Positions 14,097 through 22,566 of a stretch of 64,000 bases of DNA are shown piece after piece. The stretch is from contig NZ_CP186540.1 of NCBI RefSeq assembly GCF_049389645.1, forward strand, positions 1,302,001-1,366,000. The letters are read 5' to 3'. A model generated the notes under the pieces. It was not told the DNA's origin. It searched no databases and saw nothing but the letters and a program-made list of their open reading frames with translations. The translations under genes and the position numbers were made by a program. Origin of the DNA: Alkalibacterium sp049389645 (GTDB lineage Bacteria > Bacillota > Bacilli > Lactobacillales > Carnobacteriaceae_A). Position 1 is the stretch's first letter. Every line of letters starts with the position of its first letter.

Positions 14097-15212
14097 ATGG
14101 TAGCGAAATTAATACTGTTCACGTTCACCTTAGTTGGAGGAAGTATAGGTTACAACGTCTTCCCAGATTTGATTTCAAACTGGAATGATGCGCCTAGCTG
14201 GCTTGTTCATCCAATTGTGGGAATGGTCTTAGGAGCAGGCGTTTTTTACATGGTGTCCTTTTATGCGGTTAAACCCATTGAAAAAGGTATTGCTAAAATC
14301 GAAAAAATATTCAGTGAACTAAGCATGGCTTATCTCATATTTGGAAGCATCGGTGCAATTGTTGGACTTATTCTTGCTTTATTAATTAGTTTTCCTTTGA
14401 ATGCTTTGAATATGATTATTGTAAGTGATGTGATTCCTTTCGTATTAACGATTGCGTTAGCTTATATCTTTTTCCAGCTTGGCTCTTCTAGGAGAGAAGA
14501 AATCAGACGCTTGTTTCAACCAAAAATAGTTAAGCAGGAAAATAGTGACGTTTTGGATAGAAAAGAAGGGGAATCTTTCCGGAAATACAAAGTGCTGGAT
14601 ACGAGTACAATTATTGATGGTCGAATCTTGGACGTTGTAAGAACAGGATTCTTAGAAGGCGTGTTAGTTATCTCTCATTACGTGCTCAAAGAATTACAAT
14701 ATATTGCTGATTCTTCGGACAGTTTGAAACGCGTCAGAGGGCGTCGAGGATTAGATATTTTGAATGCCTTACAAAAAGAAAAAGGGATCACTTTAGAAAT
14801 GGACGACAGCGATATCCCGGAAGCTGAAGAAGTGGATCTAAAACTTGTTCATCTGGCTAAAAAATTAGATGGCATGATCATCACGAATGATTTTAATCTT
14901 AATAAGGTTGCCGAGTTTCAAAATGTTTCGGTTTTAAATATCAATGAACTGGCCAATGCAGTAAAACCGGTAGTTATCCCAGGTGAAGAAATGCGAGTCA
15001 TGATCGTCAAGAACGGAACAGAACGCAATCAAGGTGTCGCTTATTTGGATGATGGGACTATGATAGTAGTCGAAGAAGGTAAATTTCATATGAATGAAAT
15101 GCTGGATGTCGTGGTTACAAGTTCACTTCAAACCAATGCTGGACGCATGATTTTTGCTAAAATGACATCAGATCAGAAGTCGCTTGATAATAAGAAAGAT
15201 TCAGATGGATGA
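14097..15212 (+). CDS. yacL: PIN/TRAM domain membrane protein YacL
   Basis: 371 aa. Four predicted membrane segments lie in the first 135 residues. A PIN nuclease-like domain follows (KVLDTSTIIDGRILDV near 165, acidic ITNDFNLN near 265) and then a C-terminal TRAM domain (from about 295) expected to bind RNA. YacL sits at this locus across Bacilli. A membrane-anchored RNase is inferred from the PIN acidic residues, but the substrate is unknown. The start ATG is 6 nt after GGAGG. Its last codons overlap the start of ispD by 8 nt (ATGGATGA), so the two are translationally coupled. Confidence 0.88.
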   Translation: MVAKLILFTFTLVGGSIGYNVFPDLISNWNDAPSWLVHPIVGMVLGAGVFYMVSFYAVKPIEKGIAKIEKIFSELSMAYLIFGSIGAIVGLILALLISFPLNALNMIIVSDVIPFVLTIALAYIFFQLGSSRREEIRRLFQPKIVKQENSDVLDRKEGESFRKYKVLDTSTIIDGRILDVVRTGFLEGVLVISHYVLKELQYIADSSDSLKRVRGRRGLDILNALQKEKGITLEMDDSDIPEAEEVDLKLVHLAKKLDGMIITNDFNLNKVAEFQNVSVLNINELANAVKPVVIPGEEMRVMIVKNGTERNQGVAYLDDGTMIVVEEGKFHMNEMLDVVVTSSLQTNAGRMIFAKMTSDQKSLDNKKDSDG

Positions 15213-15906
15213 TCAGTATGAAGCGATACTCTTAGCTGCTGGTTCAGCCAAACGATTCGAGCATCCAGCGCAGCTGAATAAGTTACTGATGCCTTTAAAC
15301 CAGCGCCCCGTATTTGATTATTCTCTTAAACTATTACTCGATGATGAAAAATGTTTAAAGATATGGTTCGTCATAAATACTGAAAATGAAGCGACGATAA
15401 AAGAGACTGTAAAAGAGTTGTATAAAGAAGTGCCTGGCAAAATAAACTGGGTCCTTGGAGGCAGAGAGAGACAAGATAGTGTTTCTCGGGCCTTGAGTAA
15501 GATGTCCAGCAGTAAGAACAAGAAAGTGCTGGTCCATGATGCTGCGCGACCCTTTGTAACAAGCGAACTACTAGATAAATTGATCGATAAGGGTAAAGGC
15601 TCAGTGGCCGCTACCTTAGCTATCCCGGCTAAAGATTCAATCAAGTTAGTCAAAGATTCACACGTCTACCAGTCCCTTTATCGACCGGAAGTATGGCATA
15701 TCCAGACACCTCAGCTTTTTGATTGTCAGGTTTTAACTGAAGCCATAAAAACAGCAGAAAAAGACGGATTTTATGGTAATGAAGAAGCAGAACTAGTCGA
15801 ACGCTTGGGGTATCCTGTCGAAATCGTTGAAGGATCCGATTACAATTTCAAATTGACCACAGCGTTTGATTACCGTGTGGCGAAAATGCTTAAAGAAAAC
15901 AAGTGA
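15205..15906 (+). CDS. ispD: IspD-family cytidylyltransferase (orphan, divergent)
   Basis: 233 aa. IspD joins CTP and methylerythritol 4-phosphate in the MEP isoprenoid pathway. Family features are the N-terminal ILLAAGSAKRF nucleotide loop, GGRERQDSV near 84, VLVHDAARPFV near 106, QTPQLF near 165 and late NFKLTTAFDY. Several sites depart from classic IspD: NKLLMPL instead of NKQFLPL, DSIK for DTIK, and NEEAELVE for the usual T-D-E/D-A. ispF, which normally follows, is absent and gltX comes next. The protein may have kept the fold but use another alcohol phosphate, as TarI does with ribitol phosphate. The start overlaps the end of yacL; an upstream TTG frame adds seven unlikely residues. Confidence 0.78.
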   Translation: MDDQYEAILLAAGSAKRFEHPAQLNKLLMPLNQRPVFDYSLKLLLDDEKCLKIWFVINTENEATIKETVKELYKEVPGKINWVLGGRERQDSVSRALSKMSSSKNKKVLVHDAARPFVTSELLDKLIDKGKGSVAATLAIPAKDSIKLVKDSHVYQSLYRPEVWHIQTPQLFDCQVLTEAIKTAEKDGFYGNEEAELVERLGYPVEIVEGSDYNFKLTTAFDYRVAKMLKENK

Positions 15907-16032
15907 AAATAAAACATAATGAGCTGATTGTTTAAGGGTTTTTGTGGAAGAATGGACCAAATAATGGTATGTTATCAGTACTATGACTTTTAATAAAATA
16001 ACACTAATCTATAATATAGGGAGCGTTTTATT

Positions 16033-17511
16033 ATGACAGAAAAAATTCGTGTACGTTACGCACCAAGTCCAACAGGGCATTTGCATATTGGAAATGCACG
16101 TACGGCATTATTCAATTATTTGTTTGCCCGTCATCATGGCGGAGATTTCATTATTCGTATTGAAGATACCGATCAAAAAAGAGAAATAGAAGCTGGCGAG
16201 CAGAGCCAGCTGGAAAATTTGAAATGGTTAGGAATTGATTGGGATGAAAGTCCAACGGAGGGCGGACCTTATGGCCCTTACCGTCAATCAGAACGTAAAG
16301 ATATTTATGACCCACTGATCGACCAACTGATGGCAAGTAACCGTGCGTATAAGTGTTACTGTACAAGCGAGGAGCTGGAAGCTGAACGTGAAGCGCAGCG
16401 TGCGCGTGGCGAAATGCCCCATTACAACGGGAAATGTGCGCATTTATCTGCTGCTGAACAGAAAGCAAAAGAAGAAGAGGGCATTACACCTGTCATTCGT
16501 TTCCGTATTCCCAAGGGAAGCACCTTCACTTTTGATGATATGGTCAAAGGGGATATTGCTTTTGAATCGGACTCTATTGGTGGCGATTGGATCATTCGCA
16601 AACGTGATGGTATGCCAACCTACAACTTTGCTGTAACCATCGATGATCATTACATGAAAATCTCTCATGTCCTTAGAGGTGACGATCATATCGCTAACAC
16701 ACCAAAACAGATAATGGTATACGAGGCCTTTGAATGGAAAGCACCACGCTTTGGGCACATGACATTGATCATTAATGCTGAAACGGGTAAAAAGTTAAGC
16801 AAACGTGATGAATCGATCTTACAATTTATCGAACAATACCGTGAACTGGGTTACATGCCGGAAGCGCTTTTCAACTTCATTACCTTACTTGGATGGTCTC
16901 CTGTAGGTGAAGATGAATTATTCTCTAAAGAAGAGTTCGTGGAAATGTTTGATCATAAACGTCTAGGAACATCTCCGGCAGCGTTTGATGGGAACAAATT
17001 GGAATGGATCAGTAATCAGTACATGAAGAACATGGACATAGATGAATTAACACTGAAAGCCATTCCGCATTTAGTTGAAGCCGGTTATGTCGAAGCCGAT
17101 CCTTCAGAAGAAGAAAGCGAATGGGTCAAGAAATTAATTGGTCTTTATCAGGAACAAATGAGCTATGCTGCTGAAATCACGAAGCTTGCCGTTTTGTTCT
17201 TTGAAGATTCACTGGACTGGTCAGATGAGTCTAAAGACGTTCTTAAAGGCGAAACTGTACCGACTGTTTTAGAAGCATTTATCGAACAACTTAAAACGGT
17301 TGAACCTTTTGAAGCAGACGCTATCAAAAAAGCGATCAAAGCTGTTCAAAAAGAAACAGGTATCAAAGGCAAAAACCTATTCATGCCTATTCGTGTGGCT
17401 GTTACAGGTCAGCAACATGGCCCGCAGTTACATGACACCATTGAATTGCTAGGCAGAGATAAAGCAATTGCCAACATCAACAAAGCACAAGAGTTAATCA
17501 AATCCTTTTAA
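16033..17511 (+). CDS. gltX: Glutamyl-tRNA synthetase
   Basis: 492 aa, a full-length class I synthetase that charges tRNA-Glu. In most Firmicutes it also charges tRNA-Gln, for later amidation. The HIGH motif is in PSPTGHLHIGN (residues 11-21) and the KMSKS equivalent is KLSKRDES near 255. The anticodon-binding domain fills the C-terminal 160 residues. No T-box leader was found in the 126-bp upstream gap, which contains a TATAAT at 16010-16015 with a poor -35. The ispF and cysE that flank it in Bacillus are absent. A terminator follows. Confidence 0.96.
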   Translation: MTEKIRVRYAPSPTGHLHIGNARTALFNYLFARHHGGDFIIRIEDTDQKREIEAGEQSQLENLKWLGIDWDESPTEGGPYGPYRQSERKDIYDPLIDQLMASNRAYKCYCTSEELEAEREAQRARGEMPHYNGKCAHLSAAEQKAKEEEGITPVIRFRIPKGSTFTFDDMVKGDIAFESDSIGGDWIIRKRDGMPTYNFAVTIDDHYMKISHVLRGDDHIANTPKQIMVYEAFEWKAPRFGHMTLIINAETGKKLSKRDESILQFIEQYRELGYMPEALFNFITLLGWSPVGEDELFSKEEFVEMFDHKRLGTSPAAFDGNKLEWISNQYMKNMDIDELTLKAIPHLVEAGYVEADPSEEESEWVKKLIGLYQEQMSYAAEITKLAVLFFEDSLDWSDESKDVLKGETVPTVLEAFIEQLKTVEPFEADAIKKAIKAVQKETGIKGKNLFMPIRVAVTGQQHGPQLHDTIELLGRDKAIANINKAQELIKSF

Positions 17512-17537
17512 AGCATAAACTGTTAAGAAAGGCTATG

Positions 17538-17587
17538 AAGCCATGCGACCAGGATTTTCTTTCAACCGGTTGCATGGCTTTTCTTTT
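17538..17587 (+). terminator. Terminator after gltX
   Basis: AAGCCATGCGACC (17538-17550) pairs with GGTTGCATGGCTT (17568-17580), one G-U pair, followed by a T-rich tail. It separates gltX from cysS, so cysS must have its own promoter; a TATACT near 17620 is a candidate -10. Confidence 0.8.
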
Positions 17588-17664
17588 TGGCGGATAAGAG
17601 CAAGAACAAAGAGGATGATATATACTTTTTTTAAAGCAATAATAAAAGAAGGGAGTCTCTCAAG

Positions 17665-19074
17665 ATGATACACGTTTACAATACACTGACACGAAAAAAA
17701 GAGCCGTTTAGACCGCTTGAAGAAGGAAAAATAAAAATGTACGTGTGTGGACCCACGGTGTATAACTATATTCATATCGGAAATGCGAGAAGCACCGTGG
17801 CCTTTGATACGATACGCCGTTATTTCACATACAGAGGCTACGAAGTCGCATATGTTTCAAACTTTACTGACGTTGACGACAAAATCATTCGGGCGGCGAA
17901 AGAATTGGGACAAACGGCACCAGAAGTGGCAGACAAGTTTATCGAAGCGTTTTATGCTGATACAGAAGCTTTGGAAGTTGAAAAACCAACGCATGCTCCG
18001 CGTGTGATGGAGAATATTCCGGATATCATAGCATTTGTCGAAGTACTGATCGGAAATGGGTATGCGTATGAATCAGATGGAGATGTCTATTACCGTACGC
18101 GTCGGTTCAAGAAGTACGGCGAACTCAGTCGCATGTCTATAGATGATTTAGAACTTGGAGCGAGCAATAGATTAGGTGATGAAACAGATAAAAAAGAAGA
18201 CCCGATCGACTTTGCTTTATGGAAAGCAGCCAAAGAAGGCGAAATCAGCTGGGACTCTCCTTGGGGTAAAGGCAGACCCGGCTGGCATATCGAGTGTTCG
18301 GTTATGGCGACAAAATACCTGGGTGACACGATAGATATTCATGCGGGGGGTCAAGACTTGGCTTTTCCACATCATGAAAATGAAATTGCCCAGTCAGAAG
18401 CAAAAACGCATCAAACGTTCGCAAACTATTGGATGCATAATGGCTTTGTAACGATGAATGACGAAAAAATGAGCAAGTCCATTGGGAATGTGGTGCTGGT
18501 CAAAGATCTGCGTGAGAAACATGATCCAAAAGCGTTGCGTTTCTTTATGGCGACGGCGCATTATCGTCGTCCAATCAACTATTCCATTGAAGTCATTGAA
18601 GAAGCCAAGACTAACTTGAACCGTATAGAGACCGCATATTTTAATGCCTCTCATCGGTTGGAACAGGCGGAAGAAACAAGAGATACAGACACCGCTGATT
18701 TGAATCAACTCGAAGCCTATAAGATGGATTTCATCGAACATATGGATGACGATTTCCAGGCACAAAATGGGATCACGGTGGTTTATGATCTCGTTCGTTT
18801 CATCAACCGATATATGGATGCAGCCGCTGTCTCAAAAGAGGTTCTTAAACGTGCCTTAGCGCTTATCGAAGAATTCATGTATGTCTTTGGCATAACTATA
18901 GAGATGTCTGAAGAACTGCTTGACGTTGATGTTGAAAAACTGATCGAGGAAAGAGAAACCGCTCGTAAAGAACGCAACTTCCAGCGAGCAGACGAAATCC
19001 GAGATCTTCTGAAGGAACAAAATATTTTACTGGAAGACACCCCTCAAGGCATACGCTGGAAACGAGGAGAGTAG
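17665..19074 (+). CDS. cysS: Cysteinyl-tRNA synthetase
   Basis: 469 aa, class I synthetase. CGPTVYNYIHIGN (about 29-41) holds the HIGH motif and the first zinc cysteine. HIECSVM (near 208) and FPHHENE (near 233) supply the other zinc ligands used for cysteine recognition. KMSKSIGN lies near 266. The length is typical. It heads a cysS-mrnC-rlmB-rae1 operon with short gaps (mrnC starts 1 nt after its stop). No T-box was seen upstream. Confidence 0.96.
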   Translation: MIHVYNTLTRKKEPFRPLEEGKIKMYVCGPTVYNYIHIGNARSTVAFDTIRRYFTYRGYEVAYVSNFTDVDDKIIRAAKELGQTAPEVADKFIEAFYADTEALEVEKPTHAPRVMENIPDIIAFVEVLIGNGYAYESDGDVYYRTRRFKKYGELSRMSIDDLELGASNRLGDETDKKEDPIDFALWKAAKEGEISWDSPWGKGRPGWHIECSVMATKYLGDTIDIHAGGQDLAFPHHENEIAQSEAKTHQTFANYWMHNGFVTMNDEKMSKSIGNVVLVKDLREKHDPKALRFFMATAHYRRPINYSIEVIEEAKTNLNRIETAYFNASHRLEQAEETRDTDTADLNQLEAYKMDFIEHMDDDFQAQNGITVVYDLVRFINRYMDAAAVSKEVLKRALALIEEFMYVFGITIEMSEELLDVDVEKLIEERETARKERNFQRADEIRDLLKEQNILLEDTPQGIRWKRGE

Positions 19075-19075
19075 G

Positions 19076-19474
19076 ATGAGCAAATCTGTTGATCCTAAAC
19101 TCCTAAATGGTTTAGCGCTGGCATATATGGGTGATGCCGTGTATGAACAAGCAGTAAGAGAACACCTTATCTATACGGGTAAAACAAAACCCAACCGGCT
19201 GCATGTTTCAGCCACTTCTTATGTTTCAGCAAATGCTCAAGCTTATCTCACGGGAAAAATGCTGGAACAGGACCTGCTGTCTGAAGAAGAAACAACTTAT
19301 TATAAACGGGGTCGCAATGCAAAGAGTTATTCAAAGGCGAAAAATGCAGACTCCAGGACCTATAGTCAATCGACTGGGTTCGAGGCGCTGATCGGCTTTT
19401 TGTATTTAACAGAGCAGACCGAAAGACTGCGTGAGCTGATGACGTGGTGCATCAAAGAAATCGAAAAGATTTAA
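19076..19474 (+). CDS. mrnC: Mini-ribonuclease III
   Basis: 132 aa, only the catalytic RNase III fold with no double-stranded RNA binding domain. The active-site helix is in LALAYMGDAVYE (residues 13-24), and FEALIGFLYL near 103 is the second acidic helix. In Bacillus this enzyme matures 23S rRNA ends, consistent with the GGTTAAG/CTTAACC stem seen in this genome's 23S. It starts 1 nt after the cysS stop, with GGAG upstream, so it is clearly coupled. Confidence 0.93.
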   Translation: MSKSVDPKLLNGLALAYMGDAVYEQAVREHLIYTGKTKPNRLHVSATSYVSANAQAYLTGKMLEQDLLSEEETTYYKRGRNAKSYSKAKNADSRTYSQSTGFEALIGFLYLTEQTERLRELMTWCIKEIEKI

Positions 19475-19493
19475 GGCGAAAGGAGACGGAAAC

Positions 19494-20300
19494 ATGTCGA
19501 TAAAAAAACGAGAAAACTACAACGAAAAAGAGGAAACTGATAAACAGCTGGAGACGTCTATTGCAGACGATGAAATGGTTTATGGAAGAAACCCGGTGCT
19601 GGAAACCCTAAAGTCTGAACGTGATGTGAACAAATTGTTCGTTCAGGACGGTTTAACAGATAATAAAATCACTAAAGTACTCAATGAAGCGAAAAAGAGA
19701 AAAGTACAGCTGTCTTTTGTTCCCAAGACAAAGTTGGACCATCTATCTGACGGTGGGAACCACCAGGGATTGCTACTGGCCGCAAGTCCAGTGAATTACG
19801 CCAGTTTGGACGATTTGTTTGAAAAAGCCAAGGCGAAAAATGAAGAACCATTCTTTATACTCCTGGACGGCATCGAAGATCCACATAATCTGGGATCGAT
19901 TTTGAGAACAGCTGATGCAAGCGGGGTGCATGGTGTTATTATTCCCAAGCGCAGAGCGGTCGGGTTGACCTCTACTGTAGCTAAAGCTTCAGCGGGAGCC
20001 ATTGAACATGTCCTTGTCGCTCGTGTGACAAACATGGCACAGACCATCGATGAACTCAAGGACCGTGGGTTATGGATATTCGGTACGGATATGAAAGGGA
20101 AAGACTACCGTTATTGGGAAGTATCTTCACCGATCGGACTCGTCATTGGGAGTGAAGGGAAAGGGATCTCTCGCTTAGTGAAAGAAAAAGTGGATGAAAC
20201 CCTGTCTATTCCAATGGTCGGAGACGTTCAAAGCTTAAATGCGGGCGTGGCATCGAGTTTACTGATGTACGAAGTCTTCAGAAAAAGAAATGTGCTGTAA
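19494..20300 (+). CDS. rlmB: 23S rRNA (guanosine-2'-O-)-methyltransferase RlmB (TrmH family)
   Basis: 268 aa SPOUT methyltransferase. An N-terminal substrate-binding part (VYGRNPVLETL near 30) precedes the trefoil-knot catalytic domain: LLDGIEDPHNLGSILRTADA near 124, VIGSEGKGISRL near 218 and SLNAGVASSLLMYE near 246, which together form the SAM pocket. By family it methylates a 23S guanosine in the peptidyl-transferase region, though the Firmicutes relative (YacO) is less studied. The first 25 residues are charged and variable. The start ATG follows AAAGGAG by 8 nt. Confidence 0.9.
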   Translation: MSIKKRENYNEKEETDKQLETSIADDEMVYGRNPVLETLKSERDVNKLFVQDGLTDNKITKVLNEAKKRKVQLSFVPKTKLDHLSDGGNHQGLLLAASPVNYASLDDLFEKAKAKNEEPFFILLDGIEDPHNLGSILRTADASGVHGVIIPKRRAVGLTSTVAKASAGAIEHVLVARVTNMAQTIDELKDRGLWIFGTDMKGKDYRYWEVSSPIGLVIGSEGKGISRLVKEKVDETLSIPMVGDVQSLNAGVASSLLMYEVFRKRNVL

Positions 20301-20336
20301 GCCTTTATATAAAATGAGTGAGAGGAGGGGAGTTTA

Positions 20337-20873
20337 GTGAAAAAAGAACTGCTGTATGTGGATGGGTATAACATGATCGGTGCCTGGCCTGAGTTAGTGA
20401 AACTGAAACACCAGGATCAAATGGCAGATGCCCGTGATTTGCTTTTGCATGAACTGAGTAACTATGCCAAGTACGAAGGCATAGAAATCCGTATCGTCTT
20501 TGATGCACAGCTTGTTCCCGGGATTACGCAGCGTTATGATAAATTCGATGTCGTTGTGATTTTTACAAAAGAAGGCGAAACTGCCGACAGTTTTATCGAA
20601 AAAGCAGTTGGTGATGAAAATCTGCTTATCACGCAAGTCCAGGTAGCGACCTCGGATCTGGCGGAGCAGTGGATCATATTTCAAAAAGGTGCGACGCGTA
20701 AATCCGCGAATGAACTGTATAAGGACATCAAACAGGCGAAAAAGAATATTGCGATCGACAGTGCCGTTTACCGCATGCAGACCAAAACACGCAACTCCCC
20801 TCTTAAAGAGGAAGATCGTAAAAAACTCGAAGCTTTATATTTTGATATGGTGAAAAAAACGCATAACAAATAA
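20337..20873 (+). CDS. rae1: NYN-domain endoribonuclease Rae1 (YacP)
   Basis: 178 aa. The PIN-like NYN fold starts at ELLYVDGYNMIGAW (residues 4-17, acidic catalytic residue), with further acidic sites in IVFDAQ (near 57), ADSFIEKAV (near 85) and VATSDLAEQ (near 106). The Bacillus homologue cleaves mRNA on translating ribosomes. The start is GTG at 20337, seven nt after a strong GAGGGG ribosome site. It is the last gene of the cysS operon and a terminator follows. Confidence 0.88.
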   Translation: MKKELLYVDGYNMIGAWPELVKLKHQDQMADARDLLLHELSNYAKYEGIEIRIVFDAQLVPGITQRYDKFDVVVIFTKEGETADSFIEKAVGDENLLITQVQVATSDLAEQWIIFQKGATRKSANELYKDIKQAKKNIAIDSAVYRMQTKTRNSPLKEEDRKKLEALYFDMVKKTHNK

Positions 20874-20886
20874 GTGCTGATTTTAT

Positions 20887-20936
20887 AAAGCCTGCACAAA
20901 TGACTAATTACGTCATTTGTGCAGGCTTTTTTTATT
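20887..20936 (+). terminator. Terminator after rae1
   Basis: A perfect 18-bp stem (20887-20904 with 20912-20929), beginning AAAGCCTGCAC, followed by a T-rich tail. It ends the cysS-mrnC-rlmB-rae1 transcript. Confidence 0.92.
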
Positions 20937-20970
20937 TAATGAGAATTTACTCACAATCTAAAAAAAATTA

Positions 20971-21000
20971 ATGACTTAAGGATTATAAAGTAAGTATAAT
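20971..21000 (+). promoter_or_regulatory. sigH promoter
   Basis: ATGACT (20971-20976), an 18-bp spacer and a perfect TATAAT (20995-21000), about 90 bp before the sigma-factor gene. TGAAACGCTTTCA just downstream (21004-21016) is a palindrome one base short of a CcpA site. Confidence 0.55.
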
Positions 21001-21092
21001 AAAATGAAACGCTTTCAAAGAATGCAAGGCACGCCCTATAAATGTACTGTTCTGTTATTGATGAAAAACAATAACCAAAAGGAGAAGAGAGG

Positions 21093-21716
21093 ATGCAATT
21101 TTATACAGAAAAAGAAGAGCCGCAGACAAAAAAAATTTATAAAGATATCAGTGATCCAGTAGTCGATGCATTGATTTTTCAAATTCAAGCTGGAAATGAT
21201 TCGGTTTTTCCGGAACTCATAGACCGATGTGAGTCCTTATTAAGGAAGTCGACCTATCGACGATTTGTAAAAGGATATGAACGTGAAGATTTATATCAGG
21301 AAGCGTGCATGATTCTGGTGGAGTGCGTTGGAAAATATGATCTTGACAGAGGAATGAGTTTTAATCAATATGTGTGTTTGTCTCTGGACAACCATTTTAA
21401 CCGATTGATCAGATGGAACAATGCCTTAAAAAGAAAATCGTTTAGAGACTCCATATCTCTGGAAGGGGTTTTGGAAGAAAACGGCTATCAACTGGTGGGC
21501 CCTTCTAAAGCAATCCAACCGGAAGATAAACCTATTGTTAATGAGACGATGGAAGAATACATAGAATATTTGTCTTCTTTCGAGAAAGAAGTATGTCTCA
21601 ACTGCTTTTTGGGATATTCCTATGATAAAATCGCAGCAGACTTAAATTGTTCTAGGGAGAAAGTTATGAACGCCAAGCACCGGTGTACTGAGAAGTACCG
21701 CAAGCATTTTATATGA
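21093..21716 (+). CDS. sigH: Sigma-70 family factor, SigH/ComX type
   Basis: 207 aa. Region 2 is clear: EREDLYQEACMILVECVGKYD (about residues 64-84, core binding) and then RGMSFNQYVCLSLDNHF with the -10 recognition helix. A region-4 helix-turn-helix ends the protein (FLGYSYDKIAADLNCSREKV, about 171-190). It lies between rae1 and rpmG, exactly the Bacillus sigH position. In Lactobacillales, factors at this locus mostly serve competence (ComX/SigX-like); sporulation genes are not expected. It has its own promoter and terminator. Confidence 0.85.
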   Translation: MQFYTEKEEPQTKKIYKDISDPVVDALIFQIQAGNDSVFPELIDRCESLLRKSTYRRFVKGYEREDLYQEACMILVECVGKYDLDRGMSFNQYVCLSLDNHFNRLIRWNNALKRKSFRDSISLEGVLEENGYQLVGPSKAIQPEDKPIVNETMEEYIEYLSSFEKEVCLNCFLGYSYDKIAADLNCSREKVMNAKHRCTEKYRKHFI

Positions 21717-21781
21717 TGGAACATAAATAGAGCACTTATTTATAATTAACCTGTATTCATTGAATAGTTTCAGGTAAAAAT

Positions 21782-21810
21782 AAAAAAGCCTCTCAGGGCT
21801 TTTTTGTTTT
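21782..21810. terminator. Bidirectional terminator between sigH and eetB-like gene
   Basis: AAAAAAGCC (21782-21790) and GGCTTTTTT (21797-21805) around TCTCAG. It serves the plus-strand sigH and the convergent minus-strand gene. Confidence 0.85.
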
Positions 21811-21817
21811 TACCTAT

Positions 21818-22390
21818 TTACGACAAGCCTTTGTTTAGCTTGTTTAGTGATTTAGGTCTTTTTTTTTCCTCATGTGTGTCTCTGAAGCGTTGGATGGTTG
21901 AGACATGTTCCATCAGGAAGTTAGCTGCTATCCCGATCGCTATCCCCGACAGGATGCCCATCGAAGACAGGATCGGAAGGTAAAGGAGCACGGTCCACGT
22001 CTGTGCGATGCTACTCGCAACAAGCAGCTGTCCCAGGTTATGCAAGATACCGCCCGTAGCACTCACGCCAATAATGCTGACACGTTTTCCGCCAAAGTAT
22101 TTAACGAATAACATCCCGAAGTAACTGAGGAGGGCCCCGGCGGTACTGTAAAGAAAGGTTGAAAGAGTACCCCCGAGTAATGTCGTCATCAAGAGTCGCA
22201 TCCATACCACTGTAAAACTATCTTTAAAAGGAAGTGTGTAGATGGCGACGATTATTATTAAATTAGCTATTCCCAGCTTCGCACCGGGTGCAAAGGCGAA
22301 AGGAAAAGGGATGCTGCGTTCAATCAAGCCTAAAATAACAGCCTGAGCGGAAAGCAGCGAAATGTAGATCATTTTTTGTGTGCGGTTCAT
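21818..22390 (-). CDS. eetB: Gx transporter family membrane protein (EetB / HepPP-synthase component I-like)
   Basis: 190 aa with five or six membrane segments. The signature APGAKLGIANL (residues 34-44) and the Gly-rich VSATGGILHNLGQLL (near 108-122) match the family once called heptaprenyl diphosphate synthase component I and now Gx transporter or EetB. In Listeria and other Firmicutes EetB belongs to the flavin-based extracellular electron transfer locus, next to ApbE-type FMN transferases. Here a lipoprotein ApbE gene is divergently placed 176 bp away, which supports that link. The partner eetA, ndh2, dmkA/B and pplA are not in this window, so the role is inferred. Confidence 0.7.
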   Translation of the reverse strand: MNRTQKMIYISLLSAQAVILGLIERSIPFPFAFAPGAKLGIANLIIIVAIYTLPFKDSFTVVWMRLLMTTLLGGTLSTFLYSTAGALLSYFGMLFVKYFGGKRVSIIGVSATGGILHNLGQLLVASSIAQTWTVLLYLPILSSMGILSGIAIGIAANFLMEHVSTIQRFRDTHEEKKRPKSLNKLNKGLS

Positions 22391-22424
22391 ATAAATCCCT
22401 TCTTTTCTACACTAACTTGTAATA

Positions 22425-22451
22425 GTTATAGTTTGCCACAAATGGAGTCAA
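22425..22451 (-). promoter_or_regulatory. Promoter of the eetB-like gene
   Basis: Minus strand: TTGACT (22451-22446), then TATAAC (22430-22425) with a short 15-bp spacer; a TAACTA two bases on gives 17. It lies in the divergent gap shared with apbE. Confidence 0.5.
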
Positions 22452-22566
22452 GTAGCTACGGGCATTAAAAAAATATTAAATCAAATCAAATATTCTGAAA
22501 ACATAGACAGAATAGCACTTTTCGGGTAATATGTACAGAGAAAATGAATGGGAAGGATAATGAATA

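Noticed and set aside
15318..15653. 111-residue antisense frame in ispD
   Set aside because: Low-complexity shadow of a well-supported gene.
15907..16032. T-box riboswitch before gltX (and before cysS, 17512-17664)
   Set aside because: No conserved T-box GGTGG sequence or specifier stem was seen; the cysS gap holds the gltX terminator.
21004..21016. CcpA cre site before sigH
   Set aside because: TGAAACGCTTTCA is one base shorter than a cre site; noted only as a palindrome.
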